The notes beneath the pieces were generated by a model. It ran no database searches and had not been told where the DNA came from. It saw only the letters and a program-made list of their open reading frames with translations. 64,000 nt of DNA, taken from Aedes albopictus. Its lineage: Eukaryota; Arthropoda; Insecta; Diptera; Culicidae. The DNA is taken from the NCBI RefSeq assembly GCF_035046485.1, contig NC_085136.1:323296175-323360174 (forward strand). Reading direction: 5' to 3'. This document shows, in pieces, positions 45,683 through 57,360 of this stretch (positions are counted from its first letter, which is position 1; the number at the start of each line of letters is the position of its first letter). A program made the translations under genes and the position numbers.

Positions 45683-46082
45683 TACACTCAGGCAAATAAA
45701 CCTAAGATTATCATAAGGTCTAACTTATGGAATGGCCTTTTAACAATTCATGATGGCTAGAACGATTTTCATAAGGTCGGACTATGACGCAGAATCGACT
45801 CGCTGATTGGTTTTCATACACATTTAGCAACACGATATTCTCAAGCGTCGATAGCCGCGTGGGTTGGGCATGACCTCAGTGATGTCGACGTTCGTGAATC
45901 GATTCCAGTCTGCATCATTTTGAGGTTTTTCTGCTCTTTTCATAAGTTTATCTTATGTAATTAGGTCATAATAAGCATGTTCAATTTTCATAAGGTATTC
46001 TTATGGCATCCATACTTTACAGTTATGGCTAAATTTCATAAGGTATTTCGATGAATTTCGATAGTTTACTTCGCTGAGTGTA
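45683..46082. mobile_element. 400-bp element with TACACTCAG ends and CATAAGGT repeats
   Basis: The left end TACACTCAGGCAAATAAAC and right end (reverse complement TACACTCAGCGAAGTAAAC) form a 19-bp imperfect inverted repeat. The interior repeats TTTTCATAAGGT and its complement at least six times. Target site unclear; TA is possible. Non-autonomous DNA element, family unassigned. Confidence 0.6.
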
Positions 46083-46440
46083 CGAAACACCGTGTTTCAC
46101 AACCACAGAGAAAGAATTCTTCGTTGCACTGTGATAGCGTTTATGATCTGGTGCGCAAAACTATTAATTGGAATATTTTGGGGCGTTATTCTAAAGTAGC
46201 TTAACAAGTTGGATGTCACCAGGGTTCTTACTCCGTAACGCTACCCAAAAAGGTGATCTACCCACGTTACGGGCTCCGTTGAAGATCGAGCATATTCCAA
46301 ACCCCCTCAACCAATGTATGAATGCTTTCATCCCTCAGCACGGGTCGCCTGGCCTGACACCTTGGATTGGGGTTTACTGTTCGGTGATCTTTTACCCCTG
46401 GAACAGGGGGTCCGTAGTGCTATTCTAAGCCGGCAGCTAC
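46083..46440. other. Unassigned sequence
   Basis: Includes GC-balanced text at 46200-46440 with a 71-codon plus frame (46213-46428). No domain is recognised; it could be retroelement debris. Confidence 0.3.
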
Positions 46441-48960
46441 ACGGGTAGAAAAATTCTTGGAGGACTTGCTGGAGAAACCACTGAAGCAATTCCAAGAGGA
46501 ATCTCTGGAGAAAGTCCTGGAAGAACTTCTGGACAAATCCAAGGAGAAATTTCCAAAAGTATACCTGCAAGAATTCCTGAAGAAATTGATAGAGGAAGAA
46601 ATAACTGGATGATTTCCATGATCAGCTCCGGGACGAATGCCTGGGGCAATCCCTGGATGAATTCCTAGATTGATTCCTGGTGAAATCTCTAGAGGAATTC
46701 TGGGAGGAACATCTGGAAGAATTCCCGAAGCAATCCCCAGATGTATTCTTGGAGAAATTCCTGGATGAATTCGTGAAGGAATTCCTAAAGAGATTCCTGG
46801 ACCAAACCCTGGAAGAAATCCTGAACGAGTTCTGTTAGAATTCCTGGAGAATTTTCCAGAGCAATTCTAGGAAGAATTCCTGGAGAAATTTCTAAAGAAA
46901 AAGTTCCAGGATTTACTGGAGGAATCCTTAGAGAAAATTATGGAAAATTCTTGTAAAAATCCCTGGAGGATCTCCTGGAGGATTCCCTGAAGCGATTCAA
47001 GGAGGTACCTCAGGCGTTATGCTAGGAGGAACTTCTGGAGACATCCTTAGAGGAATTCTTGAAGAATTTCCGTGGAACTATCCCAGGAAGAATTCCTGGA
47101 GGAATCTCTAGAGAAATTCTGGAAGGAATCCATGGAGAAATTTCTGAACAAATTCCTAGAGGAATTTCTGGAAGAATTCCAGGTGGAATTCTAGGAGGAG
47201 TTCTAGGAGGAACTTCTGGAGGGATTACTGGAGGAATCATTGAAGGAATTCTTGGAGGAATCCCTGGAGGAGAAATTCCTGGAGGAAACTCTGGAAGAAT
47301 TCTCGGAGGAATCCACGGAAAATACCTGGCGGATTTACTGCAGAAATTCCTGAAATTATTTCTGAAGGAATCCCTGGAGGATTTCCTGGAGAAATTCCTG
47401 AATTACTTTCCGAAGTAATTCCTGGAGAGAAACTCCTAGAGGAAGAAATACCGGGGGTTATTCCTGGAGGAATTTTTGGTGGAATTCATGGAGGAGTCCC
47501 AGAAGAAATGTCTGGATGAAATCCTGAAAGAATGCCAAGAGGAACTCCTGGTTGAACTTCAAGAACAACTCCTTGAGAAACTTCTGGAGGGATACCTGGA
47601 ATAATTCCTGGATAAATTCAGGGAGGGATTCCTTAAGGAAATTTCTGAAGGAATCCCTGATTCAGGAATCCCCATAGAAATCTCTGGAGAAACTTTTGGA
47701 TGATTGCCTTTAGGTATTCCTAAATGAATTCCTGGAGAAATTTCTAGAGCAATCTCTGGAGGAAGAATCTCTGCATAAATTCCATGAATTATCCCTAGAG
47801 AAAATTTCTGGAAGAATACCTGGAGGATTTCCTTGAAGAATCACTGAATCACTCAGGAGAAATCCCACGAGGAATCCCTGGAGGAATCCCGGGAAGAATA
47901 TTTGGGGAACAGTCCCTGGAGGAATCTCTAGAGGAATTCCTTGAGTTATCTCTAGAGAACTGGAGGAATTTCGGGAAGGATTCCTATAGGATTTTTTAGA
48001 CGAAAATCTGCAGGAATTCCCAAAAGAATGCTGGAAGAATTCCTGGAGGAATCTGGAGGAACCCCTTGAAAAAAAATATTCAGGAATTCCAGGAAGTATT
48101 CCTTAAAAAATCCAAGGAGCAATTCCTCAGGGAATTCCAGGACTAATTTCTTAAGAAATCCCAGTAAGAAGTACCAAAGAAATCACTGAAATTCCTGAGG
48201 AAATCTTAAATCTGATATTCCTGAGAAATTTCTTAAAAGAGTACGGAGGAATCCCTGTAGCAGTTCCAGAAGGAATACCTGAAGGAATTCCGGAAGCAAC
48301 CCCAAGGAGAATCTCGGAAGCAACCCAAGAGAAATTCTTAAGTAAATCTTTACCAGTTCCTGGAGGAAGTCTTGGATCGATTTCTGGAGGAGTTTGAGAA
48401 ATAATTCCAGGAGGAATTCCTGAAGGCATCCCAAGAAGAGTTATTATTAAGAGTTATTTATAAAATAATCCCTGAAGTTATTCCTGAAAGAATCACAGAA
48501 GGAATTTCGGGTGAATCCCTGGAGGAATTCTTGGGGAAATTATTGAAGGAACCCCTTGAGAAATCCCGGATGCAATCCCGTGAGGTATGCCTTAGGGAAT
48601 CTGAAAAAAAAAATCCACCTCTGCAGTAGTTTCTGGAAGAGTTATTGATTGGATGGACTCCTAAAGGATTTTTTGTACAAACATTTAAGCAATTTTGAAT
48701 AGTCTCTGGAATTTCTGGAGGACATTCCAGCAGAAATACTTCAAATAATTCCAGATAGAATTCTAGAAGGAATATATGGAAAAATCCCTGAAGATATTTC
48801 TGAAGGAATACCTGCAGAAAAACTTCAAAGATCTCTGGAGTAATTTCTGAAGGATACCTCGAAAAAGCACTGGGACAATCACTCGAGGAACCTCTAAAGA
48901 AATCCTAGAACAAATCAACGAAGAAATGTCTGGTAAAATTCATAGATGAATCCTATGAGC
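46441..48960. repeat. 2.5-kb degenerate GGAATTCCTGGAG repeat tract
   Basis: Words such as GGAATTCCTGGAGGAAT, GAAATTCCTGAAG and AATCCCTGGAG recur at 11-12-bp steps with heavy substitution and no fixed longer unit. The core GGAATTCC is self-complementary. Frames are Gly-Ile-Pro-rich on either strand and reflect the repeat. This is probably the decayed background from which arrays A and B were amplified. Confidence 0.85.
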
Positions 48961-49519
48961 CATAGTATCACTTAGAAGGTGTGCCAGAAATTGAATGTAG
49001 GTTGTGCCCGAAATAGACGTGGACTAGACGGAAACAGAATTCGAGGGCAAATTTTTCAATATTATTATTTTTAAGGGAATTGTAGTTAACTATAGTTCTT
49101 TTACAATATTTTTCACATGATATGGAAGCTAGTTTATACATTAGTAATTGGGAGAGGTCAAATTAGTTGTTAAGCTAGATAGGGTTACCTTCGACATATT
49201 TAGTAACAAGGAAAAAGCTCACCTGTTCATATTCAACTAAAAACAAAAATCTGGTGATGACAAAGTTCTGTTTGGCTCAGCTGTGTCGTAAGAATTGAAA
49301 TATTGCGGAGAAATGCACAGTAGAAAAGCAATCCGAAATATTTAGAAATGTATGTAATTACAGAGATACTCTATTCCAAAAACATATGAGATGACATGAA
49401 GCATTATTCTTTTGCAATAGTCAAAGACCAAAATTTTCATTAACCCTTTGAAGCCAGAATTTGTCTATGCGTTGTCAATTGCATAAAAACGGTAGAATAT
49501 GATGCAGAATATTTTTTCT
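48961..49519. other. No gene recognised
   Basis: AT-rich unique sequence after the degenerate tract; no frame, repeat or RNA gene found. Confidence 0.35.
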
Positions 49520-49935
49520 GGATATTCTAGGTCATCCAAACTATTCTTGAGTTTATATCCTAAAGTCTATGGGTGTAAAATTTCATTATACAAAGCTACG
49601 ATTTGTAATCTATCATGTCCAGTAAGTCTTCTGAAAGGTTCATAGACAGTATCAGACCAGTTGGGATATCCTAGGTCATCCAAACTGTTCTTTAGTTTGG
49701 ATTTTAAAGTCTACGGGTATAACCGTAACTTCTTTCATTATACAAAGCTACGATTTGTAATTTATCATGTCCAGTAAGTCTTCTGAAAGTTCAATAGACA
49801 GTATCAAATCAATCGGGATATCCTAGATCATCTGAACTATTCTTGAGTTTAGATCCTAAAATCTACGGGTGTAACGGTAACTTCTTTTATTATACAAAGT
49901 TACGATTTGTAACCAGTAAGTCTTCTAAAAGTGAC
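49520..49935. repeat. Three tandem copies of an approx. 150-bp unit
   Basis: The phrase GGATATYCTAGGTCATCC starts at 49520, 49664 and 49816 (steps 144 and 152). Each is followed by TAAA-TCTA-GGGTGTAA, ACAAAG-TACGATTTGTAA and CCAGTAAGTCTTCT. The last copy is shortened. Confidence 0.9.
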
Positions 49936-50129
49936 AGTGGTTGTTTTTATCAACTAAGCTTCATAACAGTAAGGAAACCCATTATATCCCAAAAATATAA
50001 ATCCATGCTTATTGTTCATCTAACTACTTTGGTAAGTGTAGTGGATTATGTAACACTACTTAACGTAGTGGCAAAATCTATTATCACAAGTGTAGACCTG
50101 AAGCTATGGTCTCCGGAGTAGTGTTGAGT

Positions 50130-50995
50130 GTTGTTGATCTGGAATATCTAAAAACTATTTTGAAATGACTCATGATATGCCAGGGGGATTACAGAGTACA
50201 GTTTGAAGTTCATTGTGAGAATAATTACTGTTACAATCGAGAGCTAAACTTCAGGATAGTTTGGACGGCCCTCAATATCCCAAAGGTTCATAATAATATA
50301 TAGAGGACTTCAGGATGGTCCAGTCACCATGATTGATCATGAAACGTTACTCAGTATGTCATACATAGCTGATATTACGAGAGTGCACCTGAAGTTCTGA
50401 ACTCAAAGATAGTTTGGCTGACTTGGAACATTCCCATAGTGTCTCTAAATGACATTTGAGATTTCAAGAGCTTCACGGATCTCAGCAGATTATGCTATGC
50501 CATTATTTATGGTGAAAATACATAAAGCTTTTCTTGTAGATTTGAAGGACTTCATTATACAACAGTTTGGACGAACCTGAGTGTCCCAAAGGTTTGTAAT
50601 AAAAAAGTAGGCTTCAGATTGATCCATTACCCACGGATAAATATGCAACGTTACTCAGTATTGTAGATATGGATGTTGTTACGAGTTTAGACCTGAAGTC
50701 CAGAATGTCCCAAAGGTTTATAATAAGCTAGTAGAATACAGGTTGCTCCAGTAACTGCTATTGATTATGTAACGTTACTCAGTCTAACAGATATGGCTAC
50801 TTTTACGATTGTAGACCTGAAGTCCTGAACTCCAAGGTAGTTTGGCTGACCTGAAAAATCCCTATGGTGTCTATAAATGACATTGTAGATGTCAAAAGCT
50901 TCACGAATCTCAGTTGATCATGCAATGCCATTATTTGTGGCGAAAATACATAAAATTATTCTTGTAGATTTGAAGGACTTCACTGTAGGACAGTT
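50130..50995. repeat. Two tandem copies of an approx. 430-bp unit
   Basis: CTTGTAGATTTGAAGGACTT follows CATAAA at 50521 and again at 50949 (step 428). ACCTGAAGT, GTTTGGCTGACYTG, GTTACTCAGT and TCCCAAAGGTT phrases recur in order through both. Internal phrases also echo one another, so the unit is itself composite. No coding signal. Confidence 0.85.
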
Positions 50996-51990
50996 TTAAA
51001 CACCTAGAACATCCCAGAATATAAAACACATTTTTAATATTCTTGACGAAGGCTGAATGAGTACATATAAACGTAACCCACTTCCAAGTTCAGCTTTTAG
51101 AACAACTGGTATGTCAATTATTTCGTTTTTCCAAATTTCATGGTGTTCAGGATGTTCTAGGTTAACAATGAAGTTCCAAATACGAAAATTCCCATTTTTC
51201 CCTAATAGAAGACTCAACTTGCAACAACTCCGGCTCCAAAGGTTTAATCAAGAAGTACAGCACTCTGCTGATCACTGATTGTACGGAAACAAAGCTCGAA
51301 AATATCCGTCCTTGCGTGGTAGCTCGGAGGAGAGGGATCCCTTCCAGTTGAGAGGAAAATGAATAACTACTCCGGCCAGCTCGCTGTATCCAGGCAATAA
51401 ATGTAAGTCTCCCCCATCGGGGAAACCATACAACAATCCATCTATCTGCGGAGAATAAGGTCTTTCGGCGGCATCCATCGTCTGTTGGACGCCAGCAACA
51501 TCATCCTTCCATATTACTACTATGTAGTAGGAAGGTACCTACTACACTGCACCACCGCCGCCGCATGGCATGGTGGGATGCTGCACTTCACCCCGGCCCG
51601 GCCCGGCTGGAGATAATCCGGCTCCGGGGAAAGATGAATGGCAAAAGTTATTTTGAGTCAATTAGGTTTTTCTATTGTTGGGTGCTTCGGGTGTGTCGGA
51701 ATCGTCTTTTTTTTGTGTGTGCTCATCTTCCCATCCATGGTTCACTCGGAAGATAATTAATCCTCGCGTACGCGGAAGGAACCCTTACTTACTGACGACG
51801 ACGACGACGAGATTGCTCCCGTCGATATCCCAGTAATAAAGTTATTTTTTTTTTGTACTCTGTATGACCGCTATTGAGGTGATCTATTGCGCATCGATTC
51901 TAAGAGATTGGTTCGTTATCCATGACAATAGAGTTACCCCGTCAAAATTCGCTTGAAGCCACGAACATACGATGTGATGTAGTCAATGGA
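50996..51990. other. Unique sequence, no gene assigned
   Basis: A minus-strand frame at 51272-51478 starts with a fair context (MDAAERPYSPQ) but shows no domain and has no clear splice partners. CG-rich patches at 51545-51620 and a GAC/GAC run at 51795-51812 are present. A short 5' exon cannot be excluded. Confidence 0.3.
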
Positions 51991-51993
51991 TAA

Positions 51994-52160
51994 GGCAGCA
52001 TCCATTTATTACGTAACGCTAAAATCGACATTTTTCGACCCCCCCTCCCCCCTCCGTAACGCTTTTTTGTATGAAAACCCTAGAATTTTTGTATGGGTCG
52101 TAACGCTCGGCCGTACTCCCCCCCTCCCCCTAGAGCGTTACGTAATTTGTGGACGGCGCC
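51994..52160. mobile_element. 167-bp MITE with TAA target duplication
   Basis: TAA flanks both sides (51991-51993 and 52161-52163). The ends are imperfect inverted copies with GCATCCATTTATTACGTAAC at the left and AGCGTTACGTAATTTGTGGA at the right. C-rich blocks lie inside. The element at 60510-60669 shares the terminal words and the TTA/TAA target, which suits PIF/Harbinger-type MITEs. Confidence 0.75.
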
Positions 52161-53679
52161 TAATGGCTTTGTTGCTTCTGTAAATAAATTGACGCAGGAC
52201 TACGTTTCAATGGAATCGAGTTCAATTCTACGCCATCAGGCGATAGAGACGGTCAAGTGGCTCCGTAACTTGGAGGAATAGAAGCTCCCGTCTATTGAAT
52301 TGGGAGTCGTGCGTTCGAATCCCATCCGAGCACGTGAATTTCTCTTTCATCGCCTTTTTTGCAACATGGTAGTCCTACGTCAACCAAGTGCCGGTTGGCT
52401 GTGCAATGCACAACTCTTCTAATATTTTTCCCTTGGCTTGCGAATCCTGATGATGATGATGATGCTGGCCAAAACTGGTCGCAACCATGACGTTGTAGGT
52501 ATATATGAAGCTGAAGATCTATGGCAACTCTGTGGCTGTTGTTGTTGTTGTTGCTCTTGGTGGATAAAAACGCAAACTCGAGAAGGAGGATGAGAAAAGA
52601 AATATTGGATAAACAAAGCAGCAGCAGCGTCGAATAACACCAATAAAAATGCCACCTTCCGATATTGTACCTGGTATCAAAGGACGGGATAAAGGTTGCC
52701 ATTCAAGGGGAGATACAGTGTGAGAACAGAATCAAGAGGCAAACAAGCGTTGAAGAGATGAGTTGGGCAATGTTTCAGTTTAGAGATGCCTGTAGTATTC
52801 GCCGCTTCTATTAAAACTGGGAAGGGAGGCCAAATAGTACATATTAGATAAGTAAGTCATTAATTCTATTAACAGAATGTTGTTCAACGGTATGACATGG
52901 CTAAAGCAATCTACTTGGAGTCTAAAAAGTTTTAAACAGGTTCTAATAACCACCGTAAACCACCATAAAGCCTAAATTGATTAATTTTGGTTTTATGGTG
53001 GTTCTAAGAGCCTCCCCACAGATCTGTCTTATTTGAAAATGGTTAATCAATCAGCTTGCAAGTAGAACATGTGGGGAACTTGCGAATTTGAAAAATCAAA
53101 AATCATCCAAGAAGTGTCATTCAGAGATTCGCAGAAACGCAACCATCAAACATCAAACAAATTGTCAAGCGCCACGATGACTTTTATTTCGCGATTCACC
53201 AACAATAGCAATTTCGCGAATAACAATGTCCATATGCAAAAAACAGTACGTTCGGTTGGTTGTTGGTAGGGTCGTGTCGTGGGGGAGATACCCACTTGAA
53301 CCGGATTCGGTCCAAGGGTTAGCTCGTACACGTTGTGCGTTATTGCGATTCTTCGCTTCGCAACAACCGAAGTTAGGGTTTGGTTTTGGTAGGTAAGAGA
53401 AGCGAAAAATAACAATAACAAAATCAACCATCCCCCATATCGGTTGGAGGCAGCAAAAAGAAAAAAAAACGACGAGCGCCAGTCAGTTACAGTGCCTTAC
53501 TTGCAAAGTCAGCAAAAATAATGCTGTTGAGCTTCCGAAGAGTAAACGATAGAAATATTGCGATTGTATGGTAGATGATGAAGAGATGGTTTCTTGGGCA
53601 GTAAGTAGTGTAGAACTTGAAAATGATAAGACACAGAATGTTGATTAATTAACAAATTGAGAGATGAAATTGTGAAAAA
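52161..53679. other. Mostly unique sequence with a possible tRNA-like head
   Basis: A GCGTTCGAATCCC B-box match at about 52311-52323 and GGTCAAGTGGCTCC upstream could be a type II tRNA-derived SINE head (about 52245-52334), but the A box is weak. 52430-52700 encodes only low-complexity frames with CAG/CAA runs. No gene is called. Confidence 0.3.
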
Positions 53680-53683
53680 ATCT

Positions 53684-53756
53684 CGTTCTGGTGGGATTCA
53701 AACCCACGACGCCGTATTCGATAGACCGGCGCTTCAACCAACTCAGCCACAGAACA
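53684..53756 (-). tRNA. tRNA-like gene or pseudogene with pol III terminator
   Basis: The minus strand reads TGGCTGAGTTGG (perfect A box) and GGGTTTGAATCCC (B box with perfect 5-bp T stem). The acceptor stem TGTTCTG pairs with CAGAACG, allowing one T-G pair. A run of six T residues lies a few bases downstream (AAAAAA at 53674-53680 on the plus strand). The anticodon arm pairs poorly and the loop would give anticodon ATC. It is therefore a tRNA pseudogene or SINE head unless a better fold exists. The size, about 73 nt, is that of a tRNA. Confidence 0.5.
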
Positions 53757-54611
53757 CCAACCAAATACTTCACGTTAGGATCACATTAGACTAAATTTTG
53801 ACCAATCTGACACACTTTTGTTATGCATGTTGTCAAGCTCGAACTTCGCTAATGTATGTTCTGGCTAACGGATTAGATCCAAATGTAAGTGATAGCGGTT
53901 AGCAAACACCTCACGAAATACCATCGAAATGTTATAATAACCTACAATTTCTGAGTATCCCTCCACAGATTCCTTCGGGAATCCCTTCATTAGTTCCATT
54001 ACAATTTCTCCCAGAATTCTTTCGATAATTTCTGAACAGATTCCATGGAAAATTTCTGTATGGACTCTATTCATTAATCTTCCAATAAAGTTTTCCGGAA
54101 ATTCAGCTAATTTCTTCAGAGATGAGAGATTTTCTTCAGATTTCGAGAATTGTTCCACAGATTCCTTCAATATTTTCCCGAACATTATATTGTAAGCTGG
54201 TTCAGAAATTTCTTCACAATTTTCTGAGATCATTCGTCCTTTCTTTTTTAGGAATTGATTCAGATATTCCTTCACGAATTTATACACAGATTTATTTAAC
54301 AATTTCCCGCCGATTTTTACGTTCATTCCAAATTTGTTCAGAAATTCTTCTTCCAGAGATTCATAAGGACATCCTCTGGAGATTGTTTCCAGAAATGATC
54401 CGGAAATTATTTCGAAAATTTGTCCACGAATTCTTTTGGAAACATTCCTACAAAATCAAATTTCTTCTTCGACAAAGGTTCTTTCGGGATTTCCTTTAGA
54501 ATTTTTTTCGGCAATTCAACCAGAGATTCCCTCAGAAATTTCTCTAAAGACATCTTCGTTCATGCCTCCTGAGTTTTTCTTTTCCTTTAATTCCTCCAAA
54601 GATTCTTCAAG
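53757..54611. repeat. Degenerate AATTTCTTCAG-type repeat tract
   Basis: From about 53940 to 54610, words such as AATTTCTTCAGA, GATTCCTTC and TTCCGGAAATT recur at roughly 11-12-bp spacing, in the complementary orientation to the 46-49-kb tract. Overlapping frames on both strands reflect the repeat. 53757-53940 is plain AT-rich sequence. Confidence 0.65.
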
Positions 54612-54616
54612 AAACG

Positions 54617-54690
54617 AGCTAGTTGGACTAGTGGCTACCGCTTCTGATTGCTATGCATAAAGTACTGGGTTCAATCCCTGGCCCGTCCCT
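54617..54690 (+). ncRNA. tRNA-like SINE head
   Basis: TGGACTAGTGGCTACCGC resembles an A box, and GGGTTCAATCCCTGG at about 54667-54681 is a strong B box. Downstream is pyrimidine-rich sequence with no clear SINE body before the MITE at 54729. Confidence 0.45.
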
Positions 54691-54728
54691 TTCCTCCTAC
54701 TATGTATCTTTCTATCTACTTTCTTATA

Positions 54729-54941
54729 CAGGTCGGACTCGATTATCCGGAGTCGGGTTCGGATGCTTCTCTAACATATATCTGGGCAACGGAATGCTCT
54801 ATAAATCTGAAATTTTGGCATTTTACCAAGCCAACTTTGATTAGTGACGAGTCAAAATTTCAGCTTCTTACAGCATACCGTTTGCGAGATATTATTATGG
54901 GAAGCGGTAGAACCCGACTCCGGATAAACGAGTCCGACCTG
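54729..54941. mobile_element. 213-bp pogo-like MITE with TA target duplication
   Basis: TA lies on both sides (54727-54728 and 54942-54943). The ends are inverted: left CAGGTCGGACTCGATTATCC then GGAGTCGGGTT; right is its complement with one or two changes. Ends of this form, with a TA target, are typical of pogo-type Tc1/mariner elements. There is no transposase frame. Confidence 0.85.
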
Positions 54942-55134
54942 TATTCTCTTCTCTAAATCTACAACTCCTGTGCATTTATATGTTCAGAGCCATTGTTAGA
55001 ACGAGAAAAGAAGTGAAAAACATCCGTTTCCCTTCCATTCAACTTGCACAGCGAACTTTACTACTTGTAGTTTCTACTCAGAAGAACACACAGAGTTTAC
55101 TACATAGTTGGAATGAAAAACATACTTATTATTA
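54942..55134. other. No feature recognised
   Basis: Short unique spacer without a gene. Confidence 0.3.
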
Positions 55135-55180
55135 TTATAGCTTTATTATAGAGACTTTCAGCCCAGGGCTGGTTCGTCTC
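55135..55180 (-). mobile_element. Inverted second copy of the retroposon tail
   Basis: The minus strand reads GAGACGAACCAGCCCTGGGC then TGAAAGTCTCTATAATAAAG and an ATA-rich tail. This is the sequence inserted at 12271-12330 with only the loop bases changed and a different tail repeat. A clean target duplication is not seen. Confidence 0.8.
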
Positions 55181-55389
55181 TCAGAATAACATGTTTCGAA
55201 CATGTAGTATTTTCATCTTTCGAACATGAGCGTTTACTGCATGCTTGTAGAGCAGAACTGTCAAAACAAATCTCCTACGCATCATAATGCAATTGTTTGC
55301 TGGAAGTTTGTGGTTCCACATTGAAGTTGCAGATTCCTTCGGATGATTATTGGGAAAGCAAGCATTTTCTCAAAAAAAAAACATTGTAA

Positions 55390-56170
55390 GCTTACTAAGA
55401 ATTTATACTGGGATTGCTACAGAAGTTTCTCCTAAGATATTTTTCAGGTATTGTCGTGAGAGCTGTCCTAGAGTTTCTTCCGGAATCCCCTTCATTATTT
55501 CACGCAATTATTTCCGGTATCCCTCCTGCGATTTTTGCAAGAGTTCTTCCAAGAATTTCTACAGAAGTTATTCCTGGGATTTTGCTAAAGTTCGTCCCAG
55601 AGTTTTCCGATCCCGCAATTTATTCTGGAACCTTTCACAGAATCGCTCCTAGGATTCCTCACGGGATTTTTCCCGGATTTCCTTCTGCACTGTCTTCAAG
55701 AAATTATCGTGAACTTTCGTCTAGAGTTTCTTCTGTTTTTTTTTCTTTTAAAGAATCTCGCGGAACTTCTCTTGAAGTTCCACTTGAGATTCCTTTTGCG
55801 CAGTTTCTCCCGAAACTCACCTTAGAAGATTCTGCCCAGTGCTCCACAGAAATCTTCAGAATTTATTCTGGATTTTCTACCAAGATTTCTTCCGGAGCTC
55901 ATCCAGAGTTTCTTTTGGTATTTCTACAGGAGTTATTCTTAAAATTCTCATGAAGTTCTTCCCGTGATTTCTTTCTGTGTTTTTTAGGCTTTTCTTTGTA
56001 GTTGTTCTCATGACTTTTTGAGATTTTCTTCAGAGATTTTTTTTTCTACGGTTACTCCTAAAACTGCCCCTGCATTGTTTTGGGTGTCCCTTTTAGGATT
56101 TCTCTAATAAAAGCTTCGGGAGTTCTTGCCCGGATTTTCCACAAGTTTTTCTCAGAATGCACTGGAACTT
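55390..56170. repeat. Degenerate TTCTTCCGGAAT-type repeat tract
   Basis: Phrases such as AGTTTCTTCCGGAATYCC and AAGAATTTCTACAGAAGTT recur loosely. A 179-codon plus frame at 55414-55953 is rich in Phe, Ile, Pro and Ser with about 12-residue echoes, so I read it as repeat-derived rather than a gene. Confidence 0.6.
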
Positions 56171-56500
56171 CTTTTGATCCCATGGACTGGGGGTGCATAG
56201 ATTGAACTAGGACAGAAACATGAGGGCATTTTGTGTAATAAATTATATCAGTTCTTTAAATGCGGGAACCTAGTTTTGCCCCTGGATGTTTCATATGACG
56301 CCAAGACCCGGGGTTTTCAAGCGCGTCTGAAAGGAGGGGATTCAGATATGTTTTTGGGCGCTCCTGGGGAGAAGGCTTAAATTAAAATTTCAGTGAGTCT
56401 TAGGTACGCTTAAGGGACATTCCAGGAGATTTCAGGGGTTTGAGATATGTTATATAAGGTGTAAAGGCCTTCCCAAGGCATTTTTAGATGTTTAAGAGGC
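56171..56500. other. No gene recognised
   Basis: Unique or highly decayed sequence with no informative frame. Confidence 0.3.
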
Positions 56501-57360
56501 GTTTCAGAGCGATTCAGGGATATCCATAGCCGTATCTGGAATCCCCTAAAACGCTAGAACACCCCTGAAACCCTCTCTAAATCATCCCAAATTCACCGTC
56601 GATATCTGGAAACCCCCTGCAATGTTCCTGAATCCACCTGAGACACTCTGGAATGCTCCTGAGACCCTATGGAATCCCCTAAAACCCCCTAAGACTACCT
56701 GAATCACTCCTGAAAACCTCTGAAATTCCCTGAACTTTCCAGTAATCTACTGAAATCTCCTGGAGCTCTCTCAAACGTCCCTGAGACCACCCTGAACCCT
56801 CTGAGATACCCTGAAAGCTTTACCATCTACTCAGCGGTTTGCGAAACACAGTGTTAATAGCATTGAGCGATTATGTTTTCGTGATGATAATTTGAATCAC
56901 AATTTGTTCCAAGTGATACATCTGTCTGTCAGTGTCCTAAGAAACCATCCAGGAACCCCATGAACCCCTCCGAATATTCTAGAGAATCACCTGAATCCTT
57001 CTGAGACCATCTGAAACGTACCTGAGACCCCTTGAGCCTTCTGAGATACCCTGATACCCCTTAGATCCCTGGAGACCTCTGAAATCCCATGAAATCTCCC
57101 TGTAACACTACAAACACCCCCCGAAACTCCTCTGAATTCTCCATAAAATCTCTTGACTTCTTTTGAGATCACCTTAAACACACCTGAGACCCCCTGAAAC
57201 CCCCCTGAGATGCCCCTGAGAAACAACTTCCTGGCCCTGAAAACCCCTAAATCACCTTTAAAACGCCTTTGGAAACCCCCCCCCCCCCCCCCCCTCAATT
57301 TACCTGAGAACCTCTGAAAAGCCCCTCAAACCGTCTGCGATATTATATCTGAAACACCCC
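56501..57360. repeat. CCTGAAACCCCCTGAG-type repeat tract with poly-C run
   Basis: A third loose repeat type, with CCCTGAAA, CCTGAGAC and CTGAATC words at 11-14-bp steps. It contains a truncated MITE at 56822-56934 and a run of 19 C residues at 57276-57294. Similar words recur at about 59905-60080. Confidence 0.7.
56822..56934. mobile_element. Truncated third copy of the hAT-like MITE family
   Basis: CATCTACTCAGCGGTTTGCG, then GAAACACAG, GCGATTATG and the terminal ACATCTGTCTGTCAGTG align with 41079-41192. The left half is missing. It is embedded in the CCTGAAACC repeat tract. Confidence 0.65.

Noticed and set aside
55414..55953. 179-codon plus frame as a gene
   Set aside because: Phe/Ile/Pro/Ser-rich residues echo the 11-12-bp degenerate repeat; no domain or start context.
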